64,000 nt of DNA from the NCBI RefSeq assembly GCF_900110685.1, contig NZ_FOES01000001.1, positions 124,001 through 188,000 on the forward strand. The letters run 5' to 3'. The stretch's first letter is position 1. The number at the start of each line of letters is the position of its first letter. The notes under the pieces are model-generated. The model worked only from the letters and a program-made list of their open reading frames with translations. It did not search any database and was not told the origin of the DNA. Origin of the DNA: Piscibacillus halophilus (GTDB lineage: Bacteria; Bacillota; Bacilli; Bacillales; Alkalibacillaceae). This document shows, one piece after another, positions 8,355 to 17,282 of this stretch. Made by a program: the position numbers and the translations under genes.

Positions 8355-8717
8355 ATGGGAGAGAGAATTTTAGTTGTAGATGATGCAGCATTTATGAGAA
8401 TGATGATCAAAGACATTCTTGAAAAAAATGGATTTGAAGTTGTTGGAGAAGCAGAAGATGGAGCACAAGCAGTTGAAAAATATCATGAACTAAAACCAGA
8501 TTTAGTAACTTTAGATATTACAATGCCTGAAAAAGATGGTCTTGCAGCGTTAAAAGAAATTGTAAGTGATGATCCGGACGCTAAAATTATTATGTGTTCA
8601 GCGATGGGTCAACAAGCTATGGTCATTGATGCCATTCAAGCTGGAGCAAAGGATTTTATTGTTAAACCATTCCAAGCAGAACGTGTATTGGAAGCCATTA
8701 AGAAGGTTCTAAATTAG
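8355..8717 (+). CDS. cheY: Chemotaxis response regulator CheY
   Basis: CheY is the single-domain response regulator phosphorylated by CheA, which in Bacillus promotes counterclockwise rotation by binding FliM. The 120-residue receiver has the acidic pair Asp9-Asp10, the phospho-acceptor Asp54 in LVTLDITMPEKDG, the switch Ser82 in MCSAMG and a conserved Lys in IVKPF. The start has an AAGGGGGA site. It is nested between fliY and fliO, as in B. subtilis, tying it to the switch complex. Confidence 0.97.
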   Translation: MGERILVVDDAAFMRMMIKDILEKNGFEVVGEAEDGAQAVEKYHELKPDLVTLDITMPEKDGLAALKEIVSDDPDAKIIMCSAMGQQAMVIDAIQAGAKDFIVKPFQAERVLEAIKKVLN

Positions 8718-8737
8718 AAAAAGTTAGGTAGATATGG

Positions 8738-9385
8738 ATGAGAACTCTTATTTCAATACTTCTTAGTATTAGCTTATTTATAATATGTGAGCAACCCATT
8801 ACTTTAGAGGCATCACCAAATGATGGTAATGTATCTGATTTGTATGATGATCAAGAATCGGAAAACGATTCTACTAACCTAGTAAACAATCAGAATGAAG
8901 AAAGTTCTGATACTGCGTTTCAATCAGACAGATCATTATTTTTGGATTTTCTAAAAATGGTGTTGGCATTAATTGTTGTCTTAGCATTGATTTATTTCTT
9001 GCTTAAGTTTATACAAAAACGAAATAAACTTTATCAGCAAAGTCGTTCACTTGAAAATTTAGGTGGTCTTTCACTAGGGTCTAATAAATCGGTACAGATT
9101 ATTAGAGTTGGCCAACATTATTATCTGATCGGCGTAGGAGAAGATATTCAGTTATTAAGTGAAATAAAAGATGAAGAAACGATAGATCATTTGTTAAATC
9201 AAAACAATCAGCAAGGAACTACATTTCAGGATGTTTTAAAATCGTTTCAAAAAAAGCCGACGAATCCTTATCAGCAAGATGATACGAAACAACAATTTAA
9301 TCATCAACTACAATCGATGAAGCAGACTCGGGAGCGACTCCTTAAACGTTATAAAGACAGAAATGAGGGTCCTCCAAATGGATGA
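8738..9385 (+). CDS. fliO: Flagellar export component FliO/FliZ
   Basis: FliO helps assemble the FliP-containing core of the export gate. The 215-residue protein has an N-terminal signal-like hydrophobic stretch (about 4-24), an acidic extracytoplasmic segment, a transmembrane helix at about 71-91, and a cytoplasmic domain with LENLGGLSLGSNKSVQIIRV followed by HYYLIGVGEDIQLL, the diagnostic part of the FliO/FliZ family. The signal peptide plus long outer segment is typical of the Firmicute version. It overlaps fliP by eight bases. Confidence 0.9.
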   Translation: MRTLISILLSISLFIICEQPITLEASPNDGNVSDLYDDQESENDSTNLVNNQNEESSDTAFQSDRSLFLDFLKMVLALIVVLALIYFLLKFIQKRNKLYQQSRSLENLGGLSLGSNKSVQIIRVGQHYYLIGVGEDIQLLSEIKDEETIDHLLNQNNQQGTTFQDVLKSFQKKPTNPYQQDDTKQQFNHQLQSMKQTRERLLKRYKDRNEGPPNG

Positions 9386-10046
9386 ATTTGTGAATATATT
9401 TACAGAAAATGACCCTACAAATATTTCTACCGCAATTCAATTATTATTACTTTTAACCATTTTATCGCTAGCACCTAGTCTGTTAATATTGTTAACTTGT
9501 TTTACGAGAATTGTTATTGTATTAGGGTTTGTAAGAACATCTTTAGCAACACAACAAATGCCACCCAATCAGGTGTTAATTGCATTAGCTTTATTTTTAA
9601 CATTCTTCATCATGGCTCCAACGTTTAATGAAGTATATGATGAAGCGTTAGATCCGTTGTTCAATGAGGAGATTACATTAGACGAAGCGTATGATCGAGC
9701 GAGTGTACCCTTTAAAGAGTTTATGTCTGACCATACAAGGCAAAAAGATTTAATGTTGTTTTTGAATTATTCAGGTGCAGACCGGCCAAATTCAATTGAC
9801 GATATACCAATGACAGCATTAATTCCGGCATTTGCGATCAGTGAATTAAAGACTGCTTTTCAAATGGGCTTTATGATATTTGTCCCATTTTTAGTCATTG
9901 ATATGGCAGTTGCCAGTGTACTTATGTCCATGGGAATGATGATGCTACCACCAGTTATGATCTCATTACCGTTTAAAATCCTATTGTTCGTAATGGTAGA
10001 TGGATGGTACTTAATTACCCATTCCATTTTAGAAAGTTACTTATAG
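9378..10046 (+). CDS. fliP: Flagellar type III export gate protein FliP
   Basis: FliP forms the pentameric core of the export pore in the membrane. The 222-residue protein contains LLTCFTRIVIVLGFVRTSL near residues 35-53 and the FliP signature around SELKTAFQMGFMIFVPFLVI, with about four hydrophobic helices. I use the ATG at 9378, which gives the MDEFVNIF start typical of Bacillus FliP, rather than the in-frame ATG at 9363. GAGGGT at 9365-9370 is a modest ribosome site, and overlap with fliO suggests coupling. Confidence 0.95.
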   Translation: MDEFVNIFTENDPTNISTAIQLLLLLTILSLAPSLLILLTCFTRIVIVLGFVRTSLATQQMPPNQVLIALALFLTFFIMAPTFNEVYDEALDPLFNEEITLDEAYDRASVPFKEFMSDHTRQKDLMLFLNYSGADRPNSIDDIPMTALIPAFAISELKTAFQMGFMIFVPFLVIDMAVASVLMSMGMMMLPPVMISLPFKILLFVMVDGWYLITHSILESYL

Positions 10047-10061
10047 AGAGTTGGTTTAGCT

Positions 10062-10331
10062 ATGAATGCAGATACCGTCATTTCATTAGCGGAAAATGGT
10101 GTATACACTATTTTGATCGTTGTCGGTCCATTATTGATTCTTGCGCTAGTGGTCGGGCTTTTAGTCAGTATTTTTCAAGCAACCACACAAATCCAAGAAC
10201 AAACGTTAGCCTTTATTCCTAAAATCGTAGCCGTTTTTGTTGGAATAGTCTTTTTTGGACCATGGATGTTACAGCGGATGATTGAGTTTACAATTCAAGT
10301 TTTTAATAATATAACTCGAGTGGTTGGTTAA
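10062..10331 (+). CDS. fliQ: Flagellar type III export gate protein FliQ
   Basis: This 89-residue protein has two hydrophobic helices and the conserved ALVVGLLVSIFQATTQIQEQ and TLAFIPKI motifs of FliQ, which packs around the FliP/FliR export pore. Length matches the family exactly. It lies between fliP and fliR with small gaps, the conserved fliPQR order. The ribosome site is weak (GAGAGTTGG at a distance), so translation may depend on coupling to fliP. Confidence 0.96.
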   Translation: MNADTVISLAENGVYTILIVVGPLLILALVVGLLVSIFQATTQIQEQTLAFIPKIVAVFVGIVFFGPWMLQRMIEFTIQVFNNITRVVG

Positions 10332-10333
10332 TC

Positions 10334-11113
10334 ATGATCGATGCAGTAGATTTAGCTAGACTGCCAGGAATACTCTTAATATTTGCACGTTTATCTGGAT
10401 TTTTTATGATGGTTCCATTTTTCTCTTATCGCTCAATCCCTATGACTCATCGAATTGCATTCGTCGTCATGTTAACTTGGGTGATGTTCTTCTCTGTTGA
10501 CATACCAGTTATGATATTTGATGGCTATTTTATCATTTTATTATTAAAAGAAGTAACCGTTGGACTGATGATTGGTTTAGTCGCTTATATAATCATTGTT
10601 GCCGTCCAAATTGCTGGTGGATTCATAGATTTTCAAATGGGATTCGCTATTGCGAATGTAGTTGATCCACAGACAGGGATTCAAAGTCCAATTTTAGGGC
10701 AATACTTTTATGTTTTTACGTTGTTATTATTAGTGACAACTAACGCGCACCATCTACTATTAGATGGAATTTATTACAGTTATCAATTTATTGGGATAAC
10801 CGAATTAATTAATATTTCAGATTCATCTTTTCCTGAACTCATAATCGATATTTTCGGTCAAATGTTTTTAATTGCCTTTCAAATGGCAATCCCGATTGTT
10901 GGAATGTTATTTTTAGTGGACGTCGCATTAGGAATGATTGCTCGCACGGTACCACAAGTTAATGTTTTTGTTGTAGGCTTACCGTTAAAAATCCTTGTTA
11001 GTTTTGGCGTCTTGTTAATCTTTTTTAGCTTTTTCTTTGCATTAATAACAAATCTTTTTGACTACATGTTGGTAGCCATGCGTGATCTCATGCAAATATT
11101 AGGAGGGGCGTAA
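10334..11113 (+). CDS. fliR: Flagellar type III export gate protein FliR
   Basis: FliR completes the FliPQR pore of the flagellar export gate. The 259-residue protein has about six hydrophobic helices and the conserved FliR features RLSGFFMMVPFFS near residues 14-26, the DFQMGFAIANVVDPQ region near 98-112, and VFVVGLPLKILVSFGV near the C-terminus. The ATG is two bases after the fliQ stop, and the stop is one base before flhB. Confidence 0.96.
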   Translation: MIDAVDLARLPGILLIFARLSGFFMMVPFFSYRSIPMTHRIAFVVMLTWVMFFSVDIPVMIFDGYFIILLLKEVTVGLMIGLVAYIIIVAVQIAGGFIDFQMGFAIANVVDPQTGIQSPILGQYFYVFTLLLLVTTNAHHLLLDGIYYSYQFIGITELINISDSSFPELIIDIFGQMFLIAFQMAIPIVGMLFLVDVALGMIARTVPQVNVFVVGLPLKILVSFGVLLIFFSFFFALITNLFDYMLVAMRDLMQILGGA

Positions 11114-11114
11114 T

Positions 11115-12197
11115 ATGGAATTGTTACGCTTGGATTTACAATTTTTTAATCAAGAAAAAACAGAAAAGGCCACTCCAAAGAAAAGACAAGATTCTAGAAA
11201 AAAAGGTCAAGTAGCAAAAAGCCAAGATGTCAATACGTCGATTATGCTATTTAGTATCTTCATGTTTTTAATCGTTTTTGGATCCTATATGGGAGAGACC
11301 TTGACTGGCATGTATACATACAGCTTTACTGAATTTATTCATTGGGATCTTACAATTAAAAACTTAGAATCTGTTTTGTTTCAAATGACAATCGAAGGCG
11401 TCAAAGTTGTATTTCCTATTATGGCAGTTGCCATGGTTGCAGCTTTCTTAGCTAATTACATGCAAATAGGATTTTTGTTTACAACTGAAACATTAAAATT
11501 TGATTTGAAAAAAGTTGATCCTATCAAGGGCTTTAAAAGAATTTTTTCAGCTAGAGCTTTAGTCGAATTTTTAAAATCAATGTTTAAAATATTAGCGATT
11601 GGAGCTGTTTGTCTTGCAGTTATTTGGCTGAATAAAGATGATATTATGCTCCTATCGATGAAAAGTGTAAACGAATCTATTATATTTTTCGGAGAATTAA
11701 CGATTTATATGGGAGTCGCTTCATCGTTAATTTTAATGTTTCTTTCGATACCTGATTATTTGTATCAACGATATGATCATGAAAAGAACATTAAAATGTC
11801 AAAGCAAGACGTCAAAGATGAGCACAAAAACATTGAAGGAGACCCTCTAATTAAATCCAGAATTAAAGAACGACAGCGCCAAATGGCTCAACAGCGCATG
11901 ATGAGTGAAGTACCACAAGCGGATGTTGTGATCACTAACCCAACTCACTATGCAATTGCAGTGAAATACGATGAAAATCGTTCTGATGCACCGATAGTTG
12001 TGGCCAAAGGTGTTGATTATGTCGCGTATAAAATACGTGAAATTGCTAAATCAAATGAAGTTATGTTAGTGGAAAATAAATGGTTAGCACGCAGTTTGTA
12101 TCAAGCAGTCGATTTAAATGAAGAAATACCAGAAGATTTTTTTCAAGCTGTAGCAGAAGTATTAGCGTACGTCTATAGCGTGCAACGTAAAGTGTGA
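11115..12197 (+). CDS. flhB: Flagellar export switch protein FlhB
   Basis: FlhB controls substrate specificity of the export gate by autocleavage. The 360-residue protein starts with the cytoplasmic EKTEKATPKKRQDSRKKGQV segment, has four transmembrane helices (about 40-210) and a cytoplasmic C-terminal domain with the self-cleaving NPTH at residues 275-278. AGGAGGGG upstream overlaps the end of fliR. The order fliR-flhB-flhA is conserved. Coupled to FliK, it would switch export from hook to filament subunits. Confidence 0.97.
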   Translation: MELLRLDLQFFNQEKTEKATPKKRQDSRKKGQVAKSQDVNTSIMLFSIFMFLIVFGSYMGETLTGMYTYSFTEFIHWDLTIKNLESVLFQMTIEGVKVVFPIMAVAMVAAFLANYMQIGFLFTTETLKFDLKKVDPIKGFKRIFSARALVEFLKSMFKILAIGAVCLAVIWLNKDDIMLLSMKSVNESIIFFGELTIYMGVASSLILMFLSIPDYLYQRYDHEKNIKMSKQDVKDEHKNIEGDPLIKSRIKERQRQMAQQRMMSEVPQADVVITNPTHYAIAVKYDENRSDAPIVVAKGVDYVAYKIREIAKSNEVMLVENKWLARSLYQAVDLNEEIPEDFFQAVAEVLAYVYSVQRKV

Positions 12198-12216
12198 CGA
12201 AGTGAGGTAGTAGATT

Positions 12217-14253
12217 ATGTCAGCAAGGGATTTATCCTTTTTAATAGGTGTTATATTAATTGTCATCATGCTTGTTATACCACTTCCAGGTGGTTTATTA
12301 AGCTTCTTAATCTTAATGAATATTACGTTAGCACTCGTTGTTATTTTAGTATCCATGAATACGCAAGAGCCATTGGACTTTGCTATTTTTCCTTCGTTAT
12401 TACTTTTACTTACGTTATTCAGATTAGGTCTAAACGTATCGACGACTCGCTCAATACTATCTGATGCAGATGCAGGTGGCGTTGTAGATACATTTGGTAA
12501 TTTTGTAACAGGAGGCGATCCGTTAGTAGGGTTTGTTATATTCTTAATATTGGTCGTCATCCAATTCATCGTTATTACAAAAGGTGCAGAACGTGTTTCA
12601 GAGGTAGCAGCTAGATTTACACTTGATGCGATGCCGGGTAAACAAATGAGTATTGATGCCGATTTAAATGCTGGATTAATAACAGAACAACAAGCTAAAG
12701 AGCGTCGAGAAAAAATTGAAAACGAAGCCGACTTCTATGGTGCAATGGATGGAGCCAGTAAGTTCGTTAAAGGGGATGCCATTGCAGGAATTGTTATTGT
12801 TCTGGTCAATATTATCTTTGGATTTATTATTGGTATGACTCAGATGGGATTATCATTTAGTGAAACCGTCAATGTGTTTACAAGGTTAACTGTAGGTGAT
12901 GGTCTGGTATCCCAAATCCCAGCTCTACTTATTGCAACAGCGACAGGAATTATTGTGACACGTGTTGCGGCGGAAGGAAACCTATCCTATGATGTCACAG
13001 CTCAATTGTTCCGTTATCCTAAGTTATTGTATGTGGCAGCAGGAGCCATCTTCTTACTTGGGCTTACGCCAATCAATTTTGGATTAACAACATCCATTGC
13101 AGTTGTTTTAGGAGTAGGAGGCTATTACTTAGATGCTGCTAAACAGAAAGAAGTTGATTTGGAAGACTTTGTAGATGATGAAGAAGAAACAAAGCAAGAG
13201 TTTTCGTCACCAGAAAATGTTGTTCAATTATTGAATACCGATCCGATCGAATTTGAATTTGGTTATGCTTTAATTCCAATTGCAGATGCCAACCAAGGTG
13301 GAGATTTGCTAGATCGAATTGTGATGATTAGACGCCAGTTAGCGTTAGAGTTGGGATTGGTTATACCAGTCGTAAGAATTCGGGACAATATACAACTCAA
13401 TCCAAATGAATATCAATTAAAAATTAAAGGTAATGAAGTGGCAAAAGGTGAATTGTATTTGAACCACTATTTAGCGATGAGTCCTGGGGTTGATGATGAC
13501 TTGATTGATGGCATCGATACGATTGAACCTGCTTTCGGTTTGCCTGCTAAGTGGGTAAGTGAAGAAATTAAAGATGAAGCTGAACTGGCAGGTTATACAG
13601 TGGTTGACCCACCATCTGTTGTGTCAACCCATATTACTGAATTAATTAAGAAGTATGCAAGTCAATTACTAGGCAGGGAAGAAACTAAACAATTAATTGA
13701 ACATTTAAAAGAAACTCATCCAACATTAGTAGAAGAAGTTACCCCAGAACCTTTATCAACTGGAGATGTTCAAAAAGTCTTGGCTAAATTGCTAAATGAA
13801 CAAGTCTCTATCCGGAATTTAACTGTAATTTTTGAAACATTAGCGGATTTCGGTAAGATGACCAACGATACAGATTTATTAGCAGAATATTGTCGTCAAT
13901 CTTTATCGTTACAAATTACGAAACAATATATGAACGAAGAAGGAGTTATTAAAGTTGTCACAATAGCTCCAGATATAGAAAAATTAATAGTAGATCATAT
14001 ACAAAAAACGGAGCACGGTAATTTCTTAAACCTAGATCCAGAGAACCAACAAAAAGTAATCGAAGCGATTAATCAAGAATGCAACAAAGCATTTATACAT
14101 GATGCAACAGCTATTATATTATGTTCTCCAGCAGTTCGTATGTATGTAAAACAATTGATTTCGCGTTATCTTCCAGACGTTGTTGTTTTATCTTATAACG
14201 AATTAGAACCTGATGTAGATGTGGAAAGTTCAGGGGTGGTGAGTATGTCATGA
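12217..14253 (+). CDS. flhA: Flagellar export gate protein FlhA
   Basis: FlhA is the largest gate subunit, forming a nonameric ring that docks substrate-chaperone complexes and uses the proton gradient. The 678-residue protein has eight predicted transmembrane helices in the first 310 residues, the FHIPEP-family signature RFTLDAMPGKQMSIDADLNA starting near residue 133, an acidic linker (about 315-330) and the four-part cytoplasmic domain to the end. It overlaps the start of flhF by four bases (ATGA). Confidence 0.97.
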   Translation: MSARDLSFLIGVILIVIMLVIPLPGGLLSFLILMNITLALVVILVSMNTQEPLDFAIFPSLLLLLTLFRLGLNVSTTRSILSDADAGGVVDTFGNFVTGGDPLVGFVIFLILVVIQFIVITKGAERVSEVAARFTLDAMPGKQMSIDADLNAGLITEQQAKERREKIENEADFYGAMDGASKFVKGDAIAGIVIVLVNIIFGFIIGMTQMGLSFSETVNVFTRLTVGDGLVSQIPALLIATATGIIVTRVAAEGNLSYDVTAQLFRYPKLLYVAAGAIFLLGLTPINFGLTTSIAVVLGVGGYYLDAAKQKEVDLEDFVDDEEETKQEFSSPENVVQLLNTDPIEFEFGYALIPIADANQGGDLLDRIVMIRRQLALELGLVIPVVRIRDNIQLNPNEYQLKIKGNEVAKGELYLNHYLAMSPGVDDDLIDGIDTIEPAFGLPAKWVSEEIKDEAELAGYTVVDPPSVVSTHITELIKKYASQLLGREETKQLIEHLKETHPTLVEEVTPEPLSTGDVQKVLAKLLNEQVSIRNLTVIFETLADFGKMTNDTDLLAEYCRQSLSLQITKQYMNEEGVIKVVTIAPDIEKLIVDHIQKTEHGNFLNLDPENQQKVIEAINQECNKAFIHDATAIILCSPAVRMYVKQLISRYLPDVVVLSYNELEPDVDVESSGVVSMS

Positions 14254-15362
14254 AGGTAAAAAAATATACAGCACCTACCATGCCGGAAGCTATGAAAGTC
14301 GTTCGACATGACTTAGGTAAATCAGCTGTGATTTTAAACTCAAGAGAACAAAAAACTAAAGGTTTTTTAGGGCTTTTCAGAAGAAAATATATCGAAGTCT
14401 TTGCTGCTGTTGAACCCAATCCGGTTCCGAAGAAACTAGAAAAGCCTAAAAAAGGGCCAATAACAGAGTTTCGAGTTCAACCACCTGAAGATGATTTATT
14501 AAAAGAATTAGAAAGACTTAAACGACAATTGAATCAAACCCAGCATCATCAGGATCAGCAAAATGTATTGCCAAAGCCAATTCAATACATTTTCAATCAA
14601 TTGGAGCAACAAGAAATAGATAATAAAGTAATGGAACAATTAACACCATTTTTATTAGAAAAATATTATGCTGATCGTCTAAAAGATTATTCGTCCCTAT
14701 TAAATGAAACTAAACAATTTTTTGAGAATCAGCTACATAAGGAACAATCCGATTCAACTTCTCTTTGCAATGCAAAATATATTTATTTATTTGGTCCAAC
14801 TGGTGTTGGTAAGACGACAACGATTGCTAAACTTGCAGCATCTCAGTCTATTACAGAGGGAAAACGTGTTGCTTTTATCACACTAGATACTTATAGAATT
14901 GCGGCTATTGATCAACTGAAGACATATGCAAAGATTCTAAACATCCCAATTAAAGTCGCATACAATCATGAAGATTTTTTAAGAGCGAAAGAATCATTTA
15001 AAGATTATGATGTTGTTTTTATTGATTCAGCTGGTAGAAACTATAGAAAAGATGAATATATGGATGAGCTTAAAGAATATGTAAACTTTCATGAAGATGA
15101 AGAAATTTATTGCGTTTTATCATTAACATCTAAACAGAAAGATTTAGAAGATATTTATTCTCGTTTTTCACAATTGAAAATTGACCGCGTTATTTTTACT
15201 AAGTTAGATGAAACAACCCAGTTTGGTTCCATTTATAATTTGTGGTATAAATATCAATTTAAAATGTCTTATTTAACACATGGACAAAGTGTCCCAGACG
15301 ACATCCAAGAGGCCTCACCTGAACTAATCGTTAAATTGTTAGTAGGTGAAAAGCAATGGTAA
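14250..15362 (+). CDS. flhF: SRP-type GTPase FlhF
   Basis: FlhF is a signal-recognition-type GTPase that places the flagellar basal body. The 370-residue protein has a basic N-terminal B-domain with NSREQKTKGFLGLFRRKY, a variable linker, and the NG GTPase domain with GPTGVGKT at 182-189, LDTYRIAAIDQLKTYA (G2), DSAGR (G3) and TKLDET (G4). It overlaps flhG by seven bases, as the FlhF/FlhG partnership would suggest. Confidence 0.95.
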   Translation: MKVKKYTAPTMPEAMKVVRHDLGKSAVILNSREQKTKGFLGLFRRKYIEVFAAVEPNPVPKKLEKPKKGPITEFRVQPPEDDLLKELERLKRQLNQTQHHQDQQNVLPKPIQYIFNQLEQQEIDNKVMEQLTPFLLEKYYADRLKDYSSLLNETKQFFENQLHKEQSDSTSLCNAKYIYLFGPTGVGKTTTIAKLAASQSITEGKRVAFITLDTYRIAAIDQLKTYAKILNIPIKVAYNHEDFLRAKESFKDYDVVFIDSAGRNYRKDEYMDELKEYVNFHEDEEIYCVLSLTSKQKDLEDIYSRFSQLKIDRVIFTKLDETTQFGSIYNLWYKYQFKMSYLTHGQSVPDDIQEASPELIVKLLVGEKQW

Positions 15363-16234
15363 AGGATCAAGCTTTTGAGTTAAGAAAACAAATGGGTCGT
15401 AAAGAGAGAAAGGAACAAGCCCATACTATCGCTGTTTTTAGTGGTAAAGGTGGTGTTGGTAAATCCAGTTTTGCTTTGAATTTTGGAATTTGTCTTAGCA
15501 AACAAGGAAAGAAAGTTCTTTTATTTGATTTAGATATTGGGATGGGAAACATCGATGTTTTATTAGGGATGTATCCGAAACATACCATGTCAAATTTGTT
15601 GGATGAGGGGCTAGATATTGAGGAAGTTATTGAAAATGGGCCTCATAAATTATCTTATATAGCGGCTGGATCTGGACTAACTGACTTCTTTCATCTTAAT
15701 GTGGAACGGTTTGAATATTTCTTAGAACAATTAGAAAAAATCACCAAGGAATTTGATTATATCATTTTTGACCTTGGCGCTGGCATGTCGGAAGAACATA
15801 TGGCCTTTATATCAGCAGCGGACGAATGCTTCGTCATTACAACAACTGAACCTACTTCAATTACTGATGCATATGCAGCCATAAAACACTTAATTTTAGA
15901 AAAACCTGAAGTTAAAGTTTCGTTAATGGTTAACCGAGTGACAGGTGAAAGTGAAGCTTTATTCGTATATGATCGACTCAATACAGTAGTTCAGAACTTT
16001 CTTTCATATCAATTAAAACTTTTGGGCAGTTTGCCAGATGACCCCATTGTTATAAAAGCAGTTAAAGAACAAATTCCGTATTATTTATTGAATGATCGTG
16101 CAAGAATTAGTAAAACTTTAGCGAAACTCGTATTAGATTACTTGAAAGCAAATCAAGATCAACCCACATTAACAGACTCAAAAGAACTATTTATTCATAA
16201 GCTTAAATCTTTATTTGTCAGAAAGGTAGATTAA
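15356..16234 (+). CDS. flhG: MinD-like ATPase FlhG (YlxH)
   Basis: FlhG is a MinD/ParA-family ATPase that activates FlhF and controls flagellar number and pattern. The 292-residue protein has an N-terminal extension with a conserved DQAFELRKQM helix (the FlhF-activating part), a deviant Walker A SGKGGVGKS at about 29-37, the DLDIGMGNIDVLLG switch, and a C-terminal amphipathic tail for membrane contact. It overlaps flhF and precedes cheB. Confidence 0.95.
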   Translation: MVKDQAFELRKQMGRKERKEQAHTIAVFSGKGGVGKSSFALNFGICLSKQGKKVLLFDLDIGMGNIDVLLGMYPKHTMSNLLDEGLDIEEVIENGPHKLSYIAAGSGLTDFFHLNVERFEYFLEQLEKITKEFDYIIFDLGAGMSEEHMAFISAADECFVITTTEPTSITDAYAAIKHLILEKPEVKVSLMVNRVTGESEALFVYDRLNTVVQNFLSYQLKLLGSLPDDPIVIKAVKEQIPYYLLNDRARISKTLAKLVLDYLKANQDQPTLTDSKELFIHKLKSLFVRKVD

Positions 16235-16235
16235 T

Positions 16236-17282
16236 TTGAACCACATACAGGTCTTAGTTGTTGATGACTCCGCATTTATGAGAAAGATGATTTCAGACAT
16301 GATTAATCAATCGGATGGTATGGAGGTAGTGGATACAGCTAGAAATGGTAGACAAGCTCTAGAGAAAATAAAAACGATTAAACCTGATGTGGTGACACTT
16401 GATGTAGAAATGCCTGAGATTGATGGTTTGTCTGTTTTAAAAGAAATCATGAAAATTCATCCGATTCCTGTCATCATGTTATCCAGTTTAACTCAAAAAG
16501 GAGCAGACATCACAGTTCAAGCCATTGAAAATGGAGCAATTGACTTTATCTCGAAACCATCAGGATCTATTTCTTTAAATATAGAGGATGTTAAAGAAGA
16601 GCTAATTTCTAAAATTAATTTAGCTTCTCGTGCAAACCTTAAAACTGGTCAGTCCAATCATTTTAAGAGAGAGAACCCAAAATTAATCTATTCAAAAAGC
16701 TTGGTTGCAATTGGTGTATCCACAGGAGGACCTAAAGCTTTGCAAACTGTTCTATGTGATTTACCGCATGAATTTAAAGCACCCGTCATCATCGTTCAAC
16801 ATATGCCACCGAAGTTCACTTTATCATTGGCTAAACGGTTAAATAAAATTTCCAATTTGTCAGTCGTGGAAGCTCAGAGTGGCGAAATTTTAATTCCAGG
16901 GAAGGTTTATATTGCACCTGGAGGTCAACACCTAAGTGTAAAACAAGTTGGGCAAGCTTTAGTATTTGAAACGAGTCAACATGAATTTAAGAGTCATTAT
17001 CGTCCTTCGATTGATTATATGTTTGAATCATTGTCTCACATTAGTGGTTATAACATCATCTCAACTATATTAACTGGTATGGGATCGGATGGAGTTAAAG
17101 GATTAAAATCTATTAAAAATTGTCAGGCGTCAAATTATGTCATAGCAGAGTCAAAAGAAACAGCTGTCATTAATGGCATGCCGAATGCGGCTATTAATCA
17201 AGTTGGAGTTGATACAGTTTTACCAATCGATCAAATAGGACAAGTCATAACAGATATTATTAGCCAGAGGGGGAGAGAGTAA
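16236..17282 (+). CDS. cheB: Chemoreceptor methylesterase CheB
   Basis: CheB demethylates and deamidates chemoreceptors when phosphorylated, providing adaptation. The 348-residue protein has a receiver domain with Asp10-Asp11 and phospho-acceptor Asp56, a linker near 125-155, and a C-terminal esterase domain with the catalytic serine in IGVSTGGPKAL, a histidine in QHMPP and the LTGMGSDG aspartate motif. The start is TTG right after the flhG stop. The stop abuts the cheA ATG. Confidence 0.97.
   Translation: MNHIQVLVVDDSAFMRKMISDMINQSDGMEVVDTARNGRQALEKIKTIKPDVVTLDVEMPEIDGLSVLKEIMKIHPIPVIMLSSLTQKGADITVQAIENGAIDFISKPSGSISLNIEDVKEELISKINLASRANLKTGQSNHFKRENPKLIYSKSLVAIGVSTGGPKALQTVLCDLPHEFKAPVIIVQHMPPKFTLSLAKRLNKISNLSVVEAQSGEILIPGKVYIAPGGQHLSVKQVGQALVFETSQHEFKSHYRPSIDYMFESLSHISGYNIISTILTGMGSDGVKGLKSIKNCQASNYVIAESKETAVINGMPNAAINQVGVDTVLPIDQIGQVITDIISQRGRE

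Noticed and set aside
10004-10222. 72-codon + strand frame across fliP-fliQ
   Set aside because: Out of frame with both conserved export-gate genes; its sequence is a shifted reading of fliQ.
12162-12569. Open frame of 135 codons on the minus strand across flhB-flhA
   Set aside because: It runs antisense to two well-supported membrane-protein genes, has no ribosome site, and its Thr/Asn/Ser/Pro-rich content is what the reverse of hydrophobic codons gives.
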